From Elusimicrobiota bacterium (GTDB lineage: Bacteria; Elusimicrobiota; Elusimicrobia; Elusimicrobiales; UBA9959): 56,336 nt of DNA. Shown in pieces: positions 9,371 to 16,717 of the stretch; within the stretch, counting starts at the first letter, position 1, and every line of letters starts with the position of its first letter. The position numbers were made by a program, and so were the translations under genes. The notes beneath the pieces are model-generated. The model did not search any database and had not been told where the DNA came from. It worked only from the letters and a program-made list of their open reading frames with translations. The DNA lies in NCBI GenBank assembly GCA_019135865.1, contig JAGVVD010000055.1, positions 1 to 56,336 on the forward strand, given 5' to 3'.

Positions 9371-9633
9371 TTGAGCAGTTTCTCTTCCATGGCCGCCGGA
9401 TCGTAGCCCGTGATGACGCATTCGTCGCTGGCGTCGCAGATGACCACGGTGGGGAAGGTCAGCTTGCCGGCCTTGGCCCTGGCCTCGGCGGTGACCTTTT
9501 CCTTCTCGGCCGGGTCCTCTATCTTGTCGGTGTAGATCACCTCGGCCTTTATATCGTGCTGCTTGAGCCATTCGGTGGTCTTGCGGCACCAGCCGCAGGT
9601 GCTGAGAGCGTAAACCTTCACTTTTTTAGCCAT
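9367..9633 (-). CDS. Glutaredoxin-like protein
   Basis: 88 aa, the size of a single thioredoxin-fold glutaredoxin. It begins MAKKVKVYALSTCGWCRKT, with the active-site CGWC at residues 13-16 at the start of the first helix. The cis-Pro loop is TFPTVVI near residue 60. A CGWC rather than CPYC site occurs in small Grx/NrdH-like proteins of anaerobes. Immediately downstream, with a 4-base ATGA overlap, is an FTR-type reductase. I infer that this glutaredoxin is reduced by that protein rather than by glutathione. It is the first gene of the four-gene minus-strand operon. The -10 box lies only six bases before the ATG. Confidence 0.88.
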   Translation of the reverse strand: MAKKVKVYALSTCGWCRKTTEWLKQHDIKAEVIYTDKIEDPAEKEKVTAEARAKAGKLTFPTVVICDASDECVITGYDPAAMEEKLLK

Positions 9634-9639
9634 ACCCGT

Positions 9640-9645
9640 ATTTTA
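9640..9645 (-). promoter_or_regulatory. -10 box of the grx operon, probably leaderless
   Basis: On the minus strand TAAAAT is followed by exactly six bases (ACGGGT) and then the ATG at 9633. A start about seven bases past the -10 would fall on the A of the ATG, so the mRNA would have no leader and no SD. Confidence 0.5.
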
Positions 9646-9654
9646 GGAAAAAAT

Positions 9655-9698
9655 GGGGACACAATACCTGTTTCGGCCGAAATAGGTATTGTGTCCCC
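9655..9698. repeat. REP-like 44-nt palindrome
   Basis: GGGGACACAATACC(T/G)... on the left arm (9655-9676) is repeated in inverted form on the right arm (9677-9698). The arms are 22 bases and pair throughout, with a single G-T/G-U position. It lies in the divergent gap between grx and the nucleoside transporter gene. The GGGGACA...TGTCCCC type of palindrome resembles REP elements served by RAYT (Y1 single-strand) transposases. No such transposase is in the window. It has no T tract, so it is a poor terminator. Confidence 0.75.
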
Positions 9699-9719
9699 GG
9701 GCTGGCGTTCATGAAATTG

Positions 9720-9725
9720 TATAAT
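9720..9725 (+). promoter_or_regulatory. -10 box for the nucleoside transporter gene
   Basis: Exact TATAAT just right of the palindrome, with no recognisable -35. The predicted leader is about 27 nt and contains the SD AAGGGAGAG. Confidence 0.5.
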
Positions 9726-9758
9726 GGACTGATAAAATAAAGCCGCAAGGGAGAGCTA

Positions 9759-11006
9759 ATGGAAAGGTTCATCGGTTTGATAGGCATCGTCGTCCTGCTG
9801 GGTATAGCCTGGGCGTTCAGCAAGAACCGCAAGGCCATCAATTACAAGACCGTCGGGGCCGGCCTGGCGCTGCAGGCGGGCTTCGCCGTACTGGTGCTCA
9901 AGACGCCCTGGGGCCGCAAGTTCTTCGAGGTGATGAACAACGTCATCGTCAAGCTGCTCTCTTTTTCCGACGAGGGCGCGCGGTTCGTGTTCGGCTCGCT
10001 GGTGACCAACGACCCGCCGCTCGGCTTCATCTTCGCCGTCCGCGTGTTGCCCACCATAATCTTCGTCTCCTCCATCATGGGCGTGCTCTATTACTTCGGC
10101 ATCATGCAGAAAGTGGTGCTGGTCTTCGCCAAGATCATGGCGAAGCTGATGGGCACCTCCGGCGCCGAGTCGCTTTCGGCCAGCGCCAATATTTTCGTCG
10201 GCCAGACCGAGGCGCCGCTGGTGGTGCGGCCCTATGTGGTGAGCATGACCAATTCCGAGCTGATGGCCATCATGACCGGCGGCATGGCGACCATTTCCGG
10301 CGGCATCATGGCGGCCTACGTGGGCCTGCTGGTGCAGTATATGCCCAATATCGCCGGGCATCTGCTGGCGGCGTCCATCATGGCGGCCCCGGCCGGCCTG
10401 GTGATGGCCAAGATCCTGGTCCCCGAGACCGAGGAGCCCGTCACCAAGGGCATCGTCAAGCTGGAACTGGAGATAACCGACGCCAACGCCATCGACGCGG
10501 CGGCTAACGGTTCCAGCGTGGGCATGCAGCTGGCCATCAACGTGGCGGCCTGCCTCATCGCCTTCATGGCCATCCTGGCGATGGCGAACTTCCTCATCGG
10601 CTACGGCGCGGGCTTCTTCGGCATAGAGGGGCTTACGCTGGAAAAGATCTTCGGCTGGATCTTCTATCCGCTGGCCTGGGTGATGGGCGTGCCTTCGCAG
10701 GACGTGCAGCAGGTGGCGACCTGGATGGGCGAGAAGACCGTGCTCAACGAGTTCGTCGCCTTCCTGGACATGGCCACCTTCCTCAAGGACAATCCGGCCG
10801 GCGTCAGCGACAAGGCTTTGACCATCGCTTCCTACGCGGTCTGCGGCTTCGCCAACTTCCTGTCGATAGCGATACAGATAGGCGGTATCGGCGCGATGGC
10901 GCCGGAGCGGCGCCACGACCTGGCCAAACTGGGCCTCTACGCCCTGCTGGCGGCCTCGCTGGCCGGCTTCCTGTCGGCTACGATAGCGGGCATCCTCATC
11001 GGCTGA
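9759..11006 (+). CDS. Concentrative nucleoside transporter, NupC/CNT family
   Basis: 415 aa, the bacterial CNT length. These inner-membrane proteins import nucleosides with H+ or Na+. The family core is plain: ASANIFVGQTEAPLVVRPY near residue 145 forms the first hairpin loop that holds nucleoside, and MTGGMATISGGIMAAYVG near residue 172 follows it. The C-terminal half contains the second substrate hairpin and FANFLSIAIQIGGIGAMAPERR near residue 365. Hydrophobic helices fill the rest. The ATG follows a good SD (GGGAGAG). It is a single-gene unit with its own promoter and a strong terminator. The DeoB-like phosphopentomutase at 25386 could act on the imported nucleosides, although it is not adjacent. 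Confidence 0.92.
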   Translation: MERFIGLIGIVVLLGIAWAFSKNRKAINYKTVGAGLALQAGFAVLVLKTPWGRKFFEVMNNVIVKLLSFSDEGARFVFGSLVTNDPPLGFIFAVRVLPTIIFVSSIMGVLYYFGIMQKVVLVFAKIMAKLMGTSGAESLSASANIFVGQTEAPLVVRPYVVSMTNSELMAIMTGGMATISGGIMAAYVGLLVQYMPNIAGHLLAASIMAAPAGLVMAKILVPETEEPVTKGIVKLELEITDANAIDAAANGSSVGMQLAINVAACLIAFMAILAMANFLIGYGAGFFGIEGLTLEKIFGWIFYPLAWVMGVPSQDVQQVATWMGEKTVLNEFVAFLDMATFLKDNPAGVSDKALTIASYAVCGFANFLSIAIQIGGIGAMAPERRHDLAKLGLYALLAASLAGFLSATIAGILIG

Positions 11007-11029
11007 CCCGGGCTTCCCGCCAAATGAAA

Positions 11030-11061
11030 AGAGCCGCGCAACCGCGCGGCTCTTTTTGTTT
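11030..11061 (+). terminator. Rho-independent terminator
   Basis: Perfect 10-bp stem AGAGCCGCGC (11030-11039), loop AACC, GCGCGGCTCT (11044-11053), followed by TTTTGTTT. It ends the nucleoside transporter gene. Confidence 0.92.
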
Positions 11062-11104
11062 AAATGAGCAGTTATTTCGGGCCCGACGGGGGAGCCTCAT
11101 CCGT

Positions 11105-11285
11105 CAAGCGTTCTATAAGGAGACAGTCGGGGGAGGCGTGCCCTCACCGGAGCAAAACCCTTCGGAGCCGCGAGCTTGCGTAAGCGCGAGCAGCGAGAAC
11201 GGGAAGGGCGAGCACGGTGTGCGAGACCCTGTTTTTGCGAGGTGAGGGCATGCCATGCCCCCGGCATAGTTATTCCGAATCATGC
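11105..11285. repeat. Structured intergenic repeat, copy 2 (diverged)
   Basis: It shares the core GGAGCCGCGAGCTTGCGTAA (from 11164) and the GCACGGTGTGCGAGA hairpin region with copies 1 and 3. The outer arm is different in sequence but still paired: 14 bp at 11135-11148 against 11241-11254, with one G-T pair. Hairpin B keeps its lower stem with AGGG/CCCT (11205-11208 / 11227-11230) where the others have AGCG/CGCT. A T run follows at 11232-11236. The outer inverted repeat is not clear here, so the ends are approximate. It stops about 8 bp from the lepB stop codon. Confidence 0.75.
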
Positions 11286-11292
11286 AGATCGA

Positions 11293-11811
11293 TCAGAAAG
11301 CGCCGCGGACGAGGCCGGTGACTTCGGAGAGGGGGAGGAAGGGGTCGCGCTCGCCGGCCTCGTTCCGCCAGACGGAGGAGTCCAGCGAGTGGTCGCGGTT
11401 GTCGCCGAGAACGAAAAGATGGCCCTCGGGGACCGTGAGCGGGCCGAGATTGTCGCCGTCGAGCAGGACGTCCCCGCGCCGGTGCTCGGCGTATGACTCC
11501 ACCAGGGGCTCGCCGTTGAGCCGGACCTGCTTGGCGCGTATCTCCACTTCGTCGCCGCCTACGGCTATCACGCGCTTCACGGACTCGATCCCGCCGCCCT
11601 TGCGCGGCCTGAAGGAGATGACCTCCCCGCGGCGCGGCGCGCGGAAGCGTAAGGTGAGCTTGTCGAGGAAGAAACGCGTGCCTTCGGTGAGGGTCGGTTC
11701 CATGGACGCGCTGGCTATGTAGATGGGCTCGACGATATAGGCGCGGCTCAGCAGCGCCGCCGCCAGGGTCACGAGCGCGATAGTGACGGCGCGGAAGAGG
11801 GTCGTCTTCAT
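11293..11811 (-). CDS. lepB: Signal peptidase I
   Basis: 172 aa, at the short end for type I signal peptidases but complete. This membrane serine protease removes signal peptides from exported proteins. One N-terminal anchor helix (AVTIALVTLAAALLSRAYIV) leads to the nucleophile in ASASMEPTL near residue 37. The general-base Lys follows in SVKRVIAVGGDEV near residue 78. The closing family box GDNRDHSLDSSVWR (box E, usually GDNRxxSxDSR) lies near residue 140. Its ATG overlaps the upstream GH3 stop as ATGA, so it is the last gene of a three-gene operon. A structured repeat copy sits just beyond its stop. Confidence 0.93.
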   Translation of the reverse strand: MKTTLFRAVTIALVTLAAALLSRAYIVEPIYIASASMEPTLTEGTRFFLDKLTLRFRAPRRGEVISFRPRKGGGIESVKRVIAVGGDEVEIRAKQVRLNGEPLVESYAEHRRGDVLLDGDNLGPLTVPEGHLFVLGDNRDHSLDSSVWRNEAGERDPFLPLSEVTGLVRGAF

Positions 11812-13406
11812 CGGCGGCCGGAGACCTTGAGTCCCACCGGGGGCTTGCCCACCGGCTCGATGACGCCGGAGAGTATCTTGGCGGCCGCCGCCATCGACGT
11901 GCGGCTGATGCCGTAGGTGGCCATGACGGCGCCGGCCTCCGGGTAGAGCTCCGCGTCGTAGGGGTTCATCAGGCTGACCAGCACGGAGGGCTTGCCCAGA
12001 CCCAGCAGCGACCTGATCGCCGCGGTCTGGGCGCTGTTCTGCGCCTGCGCCCACTGGAAGCTGCCTATCACCAGCAGATCGGCCTCTCCGGCGTAGGCGA
12101 GTATCTTTTTGGCCTCCCGGGCCGAAGGGCTGATGCCGAAGGAATACTGGCGCGCGCCCTCGTAGCCGTAATGCAGGAGACCCTTGTAGAGCGGGAGGGC
12201 CTGGGCGCTGAACCGGGAAGGGCCGAAGAGGATGACCGCTATCCGCTTCTTTTTGTATTCCGCCGGCAGCGGGACCAGTCCGGCGCGGTCGGCCAGGAGC
12301 GTCACGGCCTTGGCCGAGAGTTCGCCCGAAACGCGCAGGTAGGCCCTGTCGAAGGGGCTCTCGTCCCCGCCGCGTTCCTCCGTCAGGGAGTAGTCCTTCT
12401 TGAGCTTCATTACCCGCGCCCAGGCTTCGTCTATCCGTGAGGAAGGGAGTTCGCCCGAGTCGGCGGCCGCCTCCAGGGCGTCCAGGGTGGCGGGGAAATC
12501 GCCGCGGCCTATCAGGAGCATGTCCGCTCCCGCCTTGAGCGCCAGCACGGCGGCCCGCGGGACGCTCCGGTAGGAAGTGATGGCCTTCATGTCCAGGCTG
12601 TCGGTGAGAACGGCCCCGCCGAAGCCTATGTCGCCGCGCAGCAGGCCCCCTATGACGGCGGACGAGAGCGTGGCGGGGGCGGACGGGTCCAGGGCGGGGT
12701 AGATTATGTGCGCGGTCATCGCGGCGGGTGCGGCGGCCGCCGAGGCCCTGAACGGGGCGATATGGTCGCGCTCCAGTTCCTCCAGTCCCAGGTCTATGGT
12801 CGGCAGCACCTTGTGCGAGTCCCTGCCCGCGTCGCCGTGGCCGGGGAAGTGCTTCATGACCGTCATGATCCCCGCCGCTTTGAACCCGTTCATCACGGCC
12901 CCGCCGACCCGCGCCACCAGCGCGGGATCGGAGCCTATGGAGCGGATGCCTATTATGGGGTTCTCGGGATTGGTGTTGACGTCGAGGACGGGGCCGAAGG
13001 TCATGTCCACGCCGGCGCGCTTGAGCTCCCGGCCCGCCAGGTAGAAGAGCGAGGCGGTGTTGTTCTCGTCGTCGGCGGCGCCCAGCATCATGTTGCTGGG
13101 CAGGTCCAGGAGGCCGAGGGTGAGGGGGATGTGGACGCTGCCGCCTTCGTAGTCCACGGCTATTATCGGGGGGATCTCGGCGGCCTCGCGGAGACCCTCG
13201 GTGAAGCCGCGGGTCTCCTCCAGCGAATAGGAACCCCACTGCAGCTGCAGGCCGCCGGCTCCCGCGCGGGCGAAGGCGAGGGCTTTCTCCTCCTCGCCCA
13301 CGTCGACGGCGGGCATTATCAGCTGGGCGAGCCGGCGCCTGTCAGCCGCCTCGGCCCCGCCGGCCGCGGATGCCGCCAGCAGGCAGGCGGCGAGGACCGT
13401 CCTCAT
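11808..13406 (-). CDS. GH3 family beta-N-acetylhexosaminidase-like protein, exported
   Basis: 532 aa with a signal peptide (MRTVLAACLLAASAAGGAEA). The N-terminal TIM barrel shows the NagZ-type signature KHFPGHGDAGRDSH near residue 187, whose Asp/His pair is the acid-base element of GH3 hexosaminidases. The nucleophile Asp is in VLTDSLDMKAI near residue 265. A C-terminal domain (about 370-530) resembles the extra alpha/beta domain of longer GH3 enzymes. Such enzymes cleave terminal GlcNAc from peptidoglycan fragments or chitin-like chains. The signal peptide places this one outside the cytoplasm, unlike E. coli NagZ. It overlaps its neighbours on both sides by ATGA and lies between the CsgG-VWA gene and lepB. 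Confidence 0.88.
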   Translation of the reverse strand: MRTVLAACLLAASAAGGAEAADRRRLAQLIMPAVDVGEEEKALAFARAGAGGLQLQWGSYSLEETRGFTEGLREAAEIPPIIAVDYEGGSVHIPLTLGLLDLPSNMMLGAADDENNTASLFYLAGRELKRAGVDMTFGPVLDVNTNPENPIIGIRSIGSDPALVARVGGAVMNGFKAAGIMTVMKHFPGHGDAGRDSHKVLPTIDLGLEELERDHIAPFRASAAAAPAAMTAHIIYPALDPSAPATLSSAVIGGLLRGDIGFGGAVLTDSLDMKAITSYRSVPRAAVLALKAGADMLLIGRGDFPATLDALEAAADSGELPSSRIDEAWARVMKLKKDYSLTEERGGDESPFDRAYLRVSGELSAKAVTLLADRAGLVPLPAEYKKKRIAVILFGPSRFSAQALPLYKGLLHYGYEGARQYSFGISPSAREAKKILAYAGEADLLVIGSFQWAQAQNSAQTAAIRSLLGLGKPSVLVSLMNPYDAELYPEAGAVMATYGISRTSMAAAAKILSGVIEPVGKPPVGLKVSGRR

Positions 13407-14986
13407 TGACCGGAGAACTTATAGCCTTTTTGCGAGGCCTGCGAACGTACCGTCTGCAGCATGGCCTTGTCGAGCGTCTCGGGCCCGCCCGCGGCCTGTT
13501 TCTCCTGCTCCTCGATATAGCGGCGGCGCTCGGCCTGGAGGAGGGTTATCTCTTCCTTGATCTTCCTGCGCTCCTCCAACTTGGCGTCGAGCGTCCTGTC
13601 GAGCTCCTTGTCGTCGAGCTTGCGGAGGTCCTCGGGCAGTTCTTCCTTCTTTATCTCGGAGCGCTTGAGACTGCCGCTCTCGAGGGCGGAGACCACGTCC
13701 CAGTCGGCGTCGGCCGCGGCGGACTGGGCGGCGGGGGCCATGGCCTTGAAGGCGGCGCGCTCGGCGAGAGCGGACTTGCCGCCGGAAGCCGCCATCTTGC
13801 TCTCCAGGGACTCCCGCTCGGCCCTGCGCGCGGAGCCGCGCACGCCGCGCACGACGGCGGTATTGCCCAGGCTGGCGCCCAGTTGCGCTATGCGCGCGTC
13901 CTGCGGGGCCTCTACATAGGTCCGCGTCACGGACTGGTCGATATTGGAGAAATCGCCGCCGGCCAGCAGCGCGCCTTCCTGCCAGCGCGTCGCTATGCCC
14001 TGCTGGCGGGGCCCGCAGAATATCGTGTTGACGAAGATCCCTTTGGCCTTGGCCAGACCCGCGGCCTCGCGGAAATCGACCGGGCCCTGGGTGAAAGGCT
14101 CGTTGCCGGCTATGAAGACGGCCTTGTAGACGTCGTCCTTTTTGCTCCAGCCCAGGTCCGTCACGGCGGACTTGATGGCCATGCCGGCGTACTCGTCGCC
14201 GCCGTTGGTGGTGAGCGCGAAGAGCTCCTGCGCCACCTTGTCCATGTCGCGGGTGAAGGGCAGCACCCGGCGCAGATAGCCGTTCCCGGCCGGAAGCCCG
14301 GAATTGCCGTACTCGTAGAGGGCGACCTCGATGACGGGCGAAGACCCGCTCTTCTCGGCGCCGACCAGTTCGTTGACTATCTTCCAGAGCTGGGAGCGGG
14401 CCTGGTTTATGAGACCGTCCATGCTGCCCGAGGTGTCGAGCAGTATCGCCAGCTGCACCAGGGGTTTCTTGCCGAAATCGACGGGGGTCGCCGCGGCGGA
14501 GCCGCCGTCCTTCCAGGTCTTCTCCACGACCGCGGAGGCGGCGGTGAGTATCCTGGCGGTCCCGGCGTCCACTACGCGGGCGTTTATCTCGGCGCGCCCC
14601 TCTTTGAGATCGTTGAGCGTGCCGGTCACTATCGCGTCGGCGCCCAGCAGTTTGCCCAGTTTCTTGGCCGTGTCCTCGTCGATGGAGCCCGAGGCCTGCA
14701 GCTTGAGCTCGCCCATCACCTTGGCCAGCAGGGCCCGCTCGATGAGGGATATTTTCTTATTGGCGGCCAGGGCCGTGGTGAGCCGTTCCTGCACCACCGC
14801 GGGGCCTTCGGAGGCTTTGCCGTCGGTGTAGGGGAATTCGAGCACCGCCAGGCGGGACCCGTCCTTGAGTCCCCTGGACAGTTTTTTGGATATCTTTTCC
14901 ATCGACTCCGCGCCGGCCGGGGCGGCGGCGAAAACGGGACCGGACTGCGCGACGACGAGCGCCAGGCTCACTATAAGGGTTTTCAT
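13403..14986 (-). CDS. Secreted CsgG/FlgO-like plus von Willebrand A domain protein
   Basis: 527 aa after a signal peptide (MKTLIVSLALVVAQSGPVFA). Residues about 30-175 look like the CsgG/FlgO/LpoB-type domain (LAVLEFPYTDG ... LIERALLAKVMGELKLQ ... LGADAIVTGTL). Residues about 190-370 are a VWA domain with the metal-site start LLDTSGSMDGLINQARS. The rest is charged and coiled-coil-like, ending in EEITLLQAERRRYIEEQEKQ. I chose ATG 14986 because it follows the SD GGAGAG and gives a clean signal peptide; an in-frame ATG 34 codons earlier does not. The protein probably binds others in the periplasm or at the outer membrane. No exact function is known. It is first in the operon with GH3 and lepB (ATGA overlap). 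Confidence 0.82.
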   Translation of the reverse strand: MKTLIVSLALVVAQSGPVFAAAPAGAESMEKISKKLSRGLKDGSRLAVLEFPYTDGKASEGPAVVQERLTTALAANKKISLIERALLAKVMGELKLQASGSIDEDTAKKLGKLLGADAIVTGTLNDLKEGRAEINARVVDAGTARILTAASAVVEKTWKDGGSAAATPVDFGKKPLVQLAILLDTSGSMDGLINQARSQLWKIVNELVGAEKSGSSPVIEVALYEYGNSGLPAGNGYLRRVLPFTRDMDKVAQELFALTTNGGDEYAGMAIKSAVTDLGWSKKDDVYKAVFIAGNEPFTQGPVDFREAAGLAKAKGIFVNTIFCGPRQQGIATRWQEGALLAGGDFSNIDQSVTRTYVEAPQDARIAQLGASLGNTAVVRGVRGSARRAERESLESKMAASGGKSALAERAAFKAMAPAAQSAAADADWDVVSALESGSLKRSEIKKEELPEDLRKLDDKELDRTLDAKLEERRKIKEEITLLQAERRRYIEEQEKQAAGGPETLDKAMLQTVRSQASQKGYKFSGQ

Positions 14987-15029
14987 GCGGTTCTCTCCGT
15001 TCGAACTGGCTGTTCTTGACGACGTTTTT

Positions 15030-15058
15030 AGGATACAAAAACGGCGACCCGCTGGCAA
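15030..15058 (-). promoter_or_regulatory. Predicted sigma-70 promoter for the CsgG-VWA / GH3 / lepB operon
   Basis: On the minus strand TTGCCA (15058-15053) and TATCCT (15035-15030) are 17 bases apart, five of six and four of six to consensus. The predicted leader is about 36 nt and contains GGAGAG. Confidence 0.5.
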
Positions 15059-15075
15059 GAAGATGTTCATATTTA

Positions 15076-15081
15076 TATAAT
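15076..15081 (+). promoter_or_regulatory. -10 box for the ApbE-like gene
   Basis: Exact TATAAT inside an AT-rich island (ATTTATATAATTA). The leader of about 30 nt holds the SD GGGGAG just before ATG 15118. No -35 is visible. Confidence 0.5.
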
Positions 15082-15117
15082 TAGCCATAACGCTGCCGGG
15101 GAAAGCAGGGGAGAAAC

Positions 15118-16140
15118 ATGAAATACAGGTTCCTGACGCTCGCTTTATGCGCCTCTCTGACGGCCTGCGGCTGTTCCGGAGGCGACGGCGATGCCTACGT
15201 CAAGACCGCCTTCATAATGGGCGTGCCGGCCCAGGTGAAGGTCTATACGGCCGACCGTCCCGCCGCGGAAAAACTGGCGGCGGACATCCTCAAGGAATGG
15301 GACCGCATAGCCAAGGAGTTCAGCTACAGCGAGCCCTACAGCTACACGGCTTTCCTCAACAAGAAAGCGTTCACCGAGTGGGTGAAACTGGACGAGGAAC
15401 TCTATTCCCTGCTCCAGACCTCCCTGGAGTATTACCATCTGACCGACGGGGCTTTCGACGTCACCTTCGCGCCGCTCTGGCCCGTCTGGAAGGAGGCCGC
15501 GGCCTCCAAGAAAATGCCCGCCAAGGAGGACATACAGCGCGCTTTGGCGGGCATAGGCTCCTCTCATATCAGGATAGACCATAGACGGCGTATGGCCAGG
15601 TTCGACGCGCCCGTGCAGGTCAACCTGGGCGGGATACTGCGGGGCTACTGCTTCGTGCGCGCCCACCGGATGCTCAAGGAGCGGGCCGGGGAGATAGCCT
15701 GGCCGGTGGAGCTGCAGCTGGGCGGCAATATGATGACCTACGGCTCCCGGAACTGGTCCTACGACGTCGTTAACCCTTTCGACGAGGACAAGGTCCTGGG
15801 CCGGTTCCGTTTCGACAAGGGGGTCGTCCTGGCCTCTTCGGGCCGGGCTCATTTCGTCCAGATAGAGGGCAAGCTCTATTCCCACATACTCGACCTCAAG
15901 ACCGGCTATCCGCTGCCGGACTTCTCCAACCTCGTCGTCTACTACCCGTCGATCGAGGACGAGAACTTCATCCCTTCGGCCGTGCTGTCGCTCATGGGGA
16001 GGGAAAAAGCCTTCGCCATGCTGGACAAGATGAAGGGGGCGGCGGGCGTCTGGATAGACGGCGCCGGCAGCCTGCATGTCCGCGTCAAGGAGGACAGCGA
16101 AGCTGAATGGGAGAAGACCAGGTGCCTTTTCTGTTTCTGA
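15118..16140 (+). CDS. ApbE-like FAD:protein FMN transferase lipoprotein, with altered motif
   Basis: 340 aa lipoprotein; the lipobox LTAC sets the lipidated Cys at residue 17. ApbE enzymes attach FMN from FAD to a Thr of Rnf/Nqr-type proteins outside the inner membrane. The fold is recognisable: GAFDVTFAPLWPVW near residue 114, QLGGNMMTYGS near residue 201, and YSHILDLKTGYPL near residue 255, with the Asp and Thr expected for the Mg/FAD site. The usual D-x-G-x-x-K-G element reads NLGGILRGY, and the ASSG segment continues RAH instead of the usual D/N-Y. It may therefore have changed activity. No Rnf/Nqr target gene is nearby. The C terminus CLFCF is also odd. Confidence 0.8.
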   Translation: MKYRFLTLALCASLTACGCSGGDGDAYVKTAFIMGVPAQVKVYTADRPAAEKLAADILKEWDRIAKEFSYSEPYSYTAFLNKKAFTEWVKLDEELYSLLQTSLEYYHLTDGAFDVTFAPLWPVWKEAAASKKMPAKEDIQRALAGIGSSHIRIDHRRRMARFDAPVQVNLGGILRGYCFVRAHRMLKERAGEIAWPVELQLGGNMMTYGSRNWSYDVVNPFDEDKVLGRFRFDKGVVLASSGRAHFVQIEGKLYSHILDLKTGYPLPDFSNLVVYYPSIEDENFIPSAVLSLMGREKAFAMLDKMKGAAGVWIDGAGSLHVRVKEDSEAEWEKTRCLFCF

Positions 16141-16171
16141 CTTCCAGCCGGTCCCCGTCCCGCGAAAAGAA

Positions 16172-16206
16172 AAGCCCCGCGCCGTAAGGCCGCGGGGCTT
16201 CTCTTT
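16172..16206. terminator. Bidirectional terminator between convergent genes
   Basis: AAGCCCCGCG (16172-16181) pairs with CGCGGGGCTT (16191-16200). CTCTTT follows on the plus strand, and TTCTTTTCG on the minus strand. It serves the ApbE-like and asparaginase genes. Confidence 0.8.
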
Positions 16207-16221
16207 GAGGGGGAGGAACGG

Positions 16222-16710
16222 TCAGGAGACCTCTTCGAACTCCCCGAGCCGCTTGTTCTTGCGCACATTGTACCAGTTGAAGTAGCGGCCGTTCATCGCG
16301 ATATAGACGCCCGGCGGCAGGGTCTGCGCGAGCGAAAGCGCGGAGCCCAGGTTGAACATCCCGTCGGAAGAGCCGAACTTGTAGGGGACCATGGCCCCGG
16401 TCAGGATCACGGTCTTGTTCTTTATCTTCGGCCCCAGCACCCGCGCGGTCTCCGGCATCGTGTCCGTGCCGTGGGTGACGACGATGTGGCTTTCACGGGA
16501 GGCCAGGCATTCCTTCAGGACGCGGCGGCGGTGCTCGCCGGTCATTTTCAGGCTGTCTATCATCATCAGCGGCTTCACGCGCACTTTGAGACGCGAGCGG
16601 CCCAGCGAGAGCATCTCCCGGATATGGGTCTCCTTGAAGAAGAGCCTGCCGGTCAGCTCGTCGTACTCCTTGTCGAAGGTTCCGCCGGTGACTATTATTT
16701 CTATGGTCAT
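16222..16710 (-). CDS. Single-domain asparaginase
   Basis: 162 aa, about half of a normal type I/II L-asparaginase (around 330 aa). It contains the first catalytic Thr region IVTGGTFDKEYDELTG near residue 7. It also has the second, HGTDTMPETAR, near residue 80, with the Thr and Asp that pair with it, followed by KTVILTGAMVPYKFGSSDG. The whole C-terminal domain of two-domain asparaginases is absent. The ORF ends cleanly at a stop before a terminator, so it does not look like a broken gene. Stand-alone domains of this length are seen in several bacteria. It starts 7 bp after the stop of the M18 aminopeptidase gene and is probably co-transcribed with it. Confidence 0.85.
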   Translation of the reverse strand: MTIEIIVTGGTFDKEYDELTGRLFFKETHIREMLSLGRSRLKVRVKPLMMIDSLKMTGEHRRRVLKECLASRESHIVVTHGTDTMPETARVLGPKIKNKTVILTGAMVPYKFGSSDGMFNLGSALSLAQTLPPGVYIAMNGRYFNWYNVRKNKRLGEFEEVS

Positions 16711-16717
16711 AACCGGG

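Noticed and set aside
9655-9698. Rho-independent terminator
   Set aside because: The palindrome has no T tract on either strand and lies between the start codons of divergent genes.
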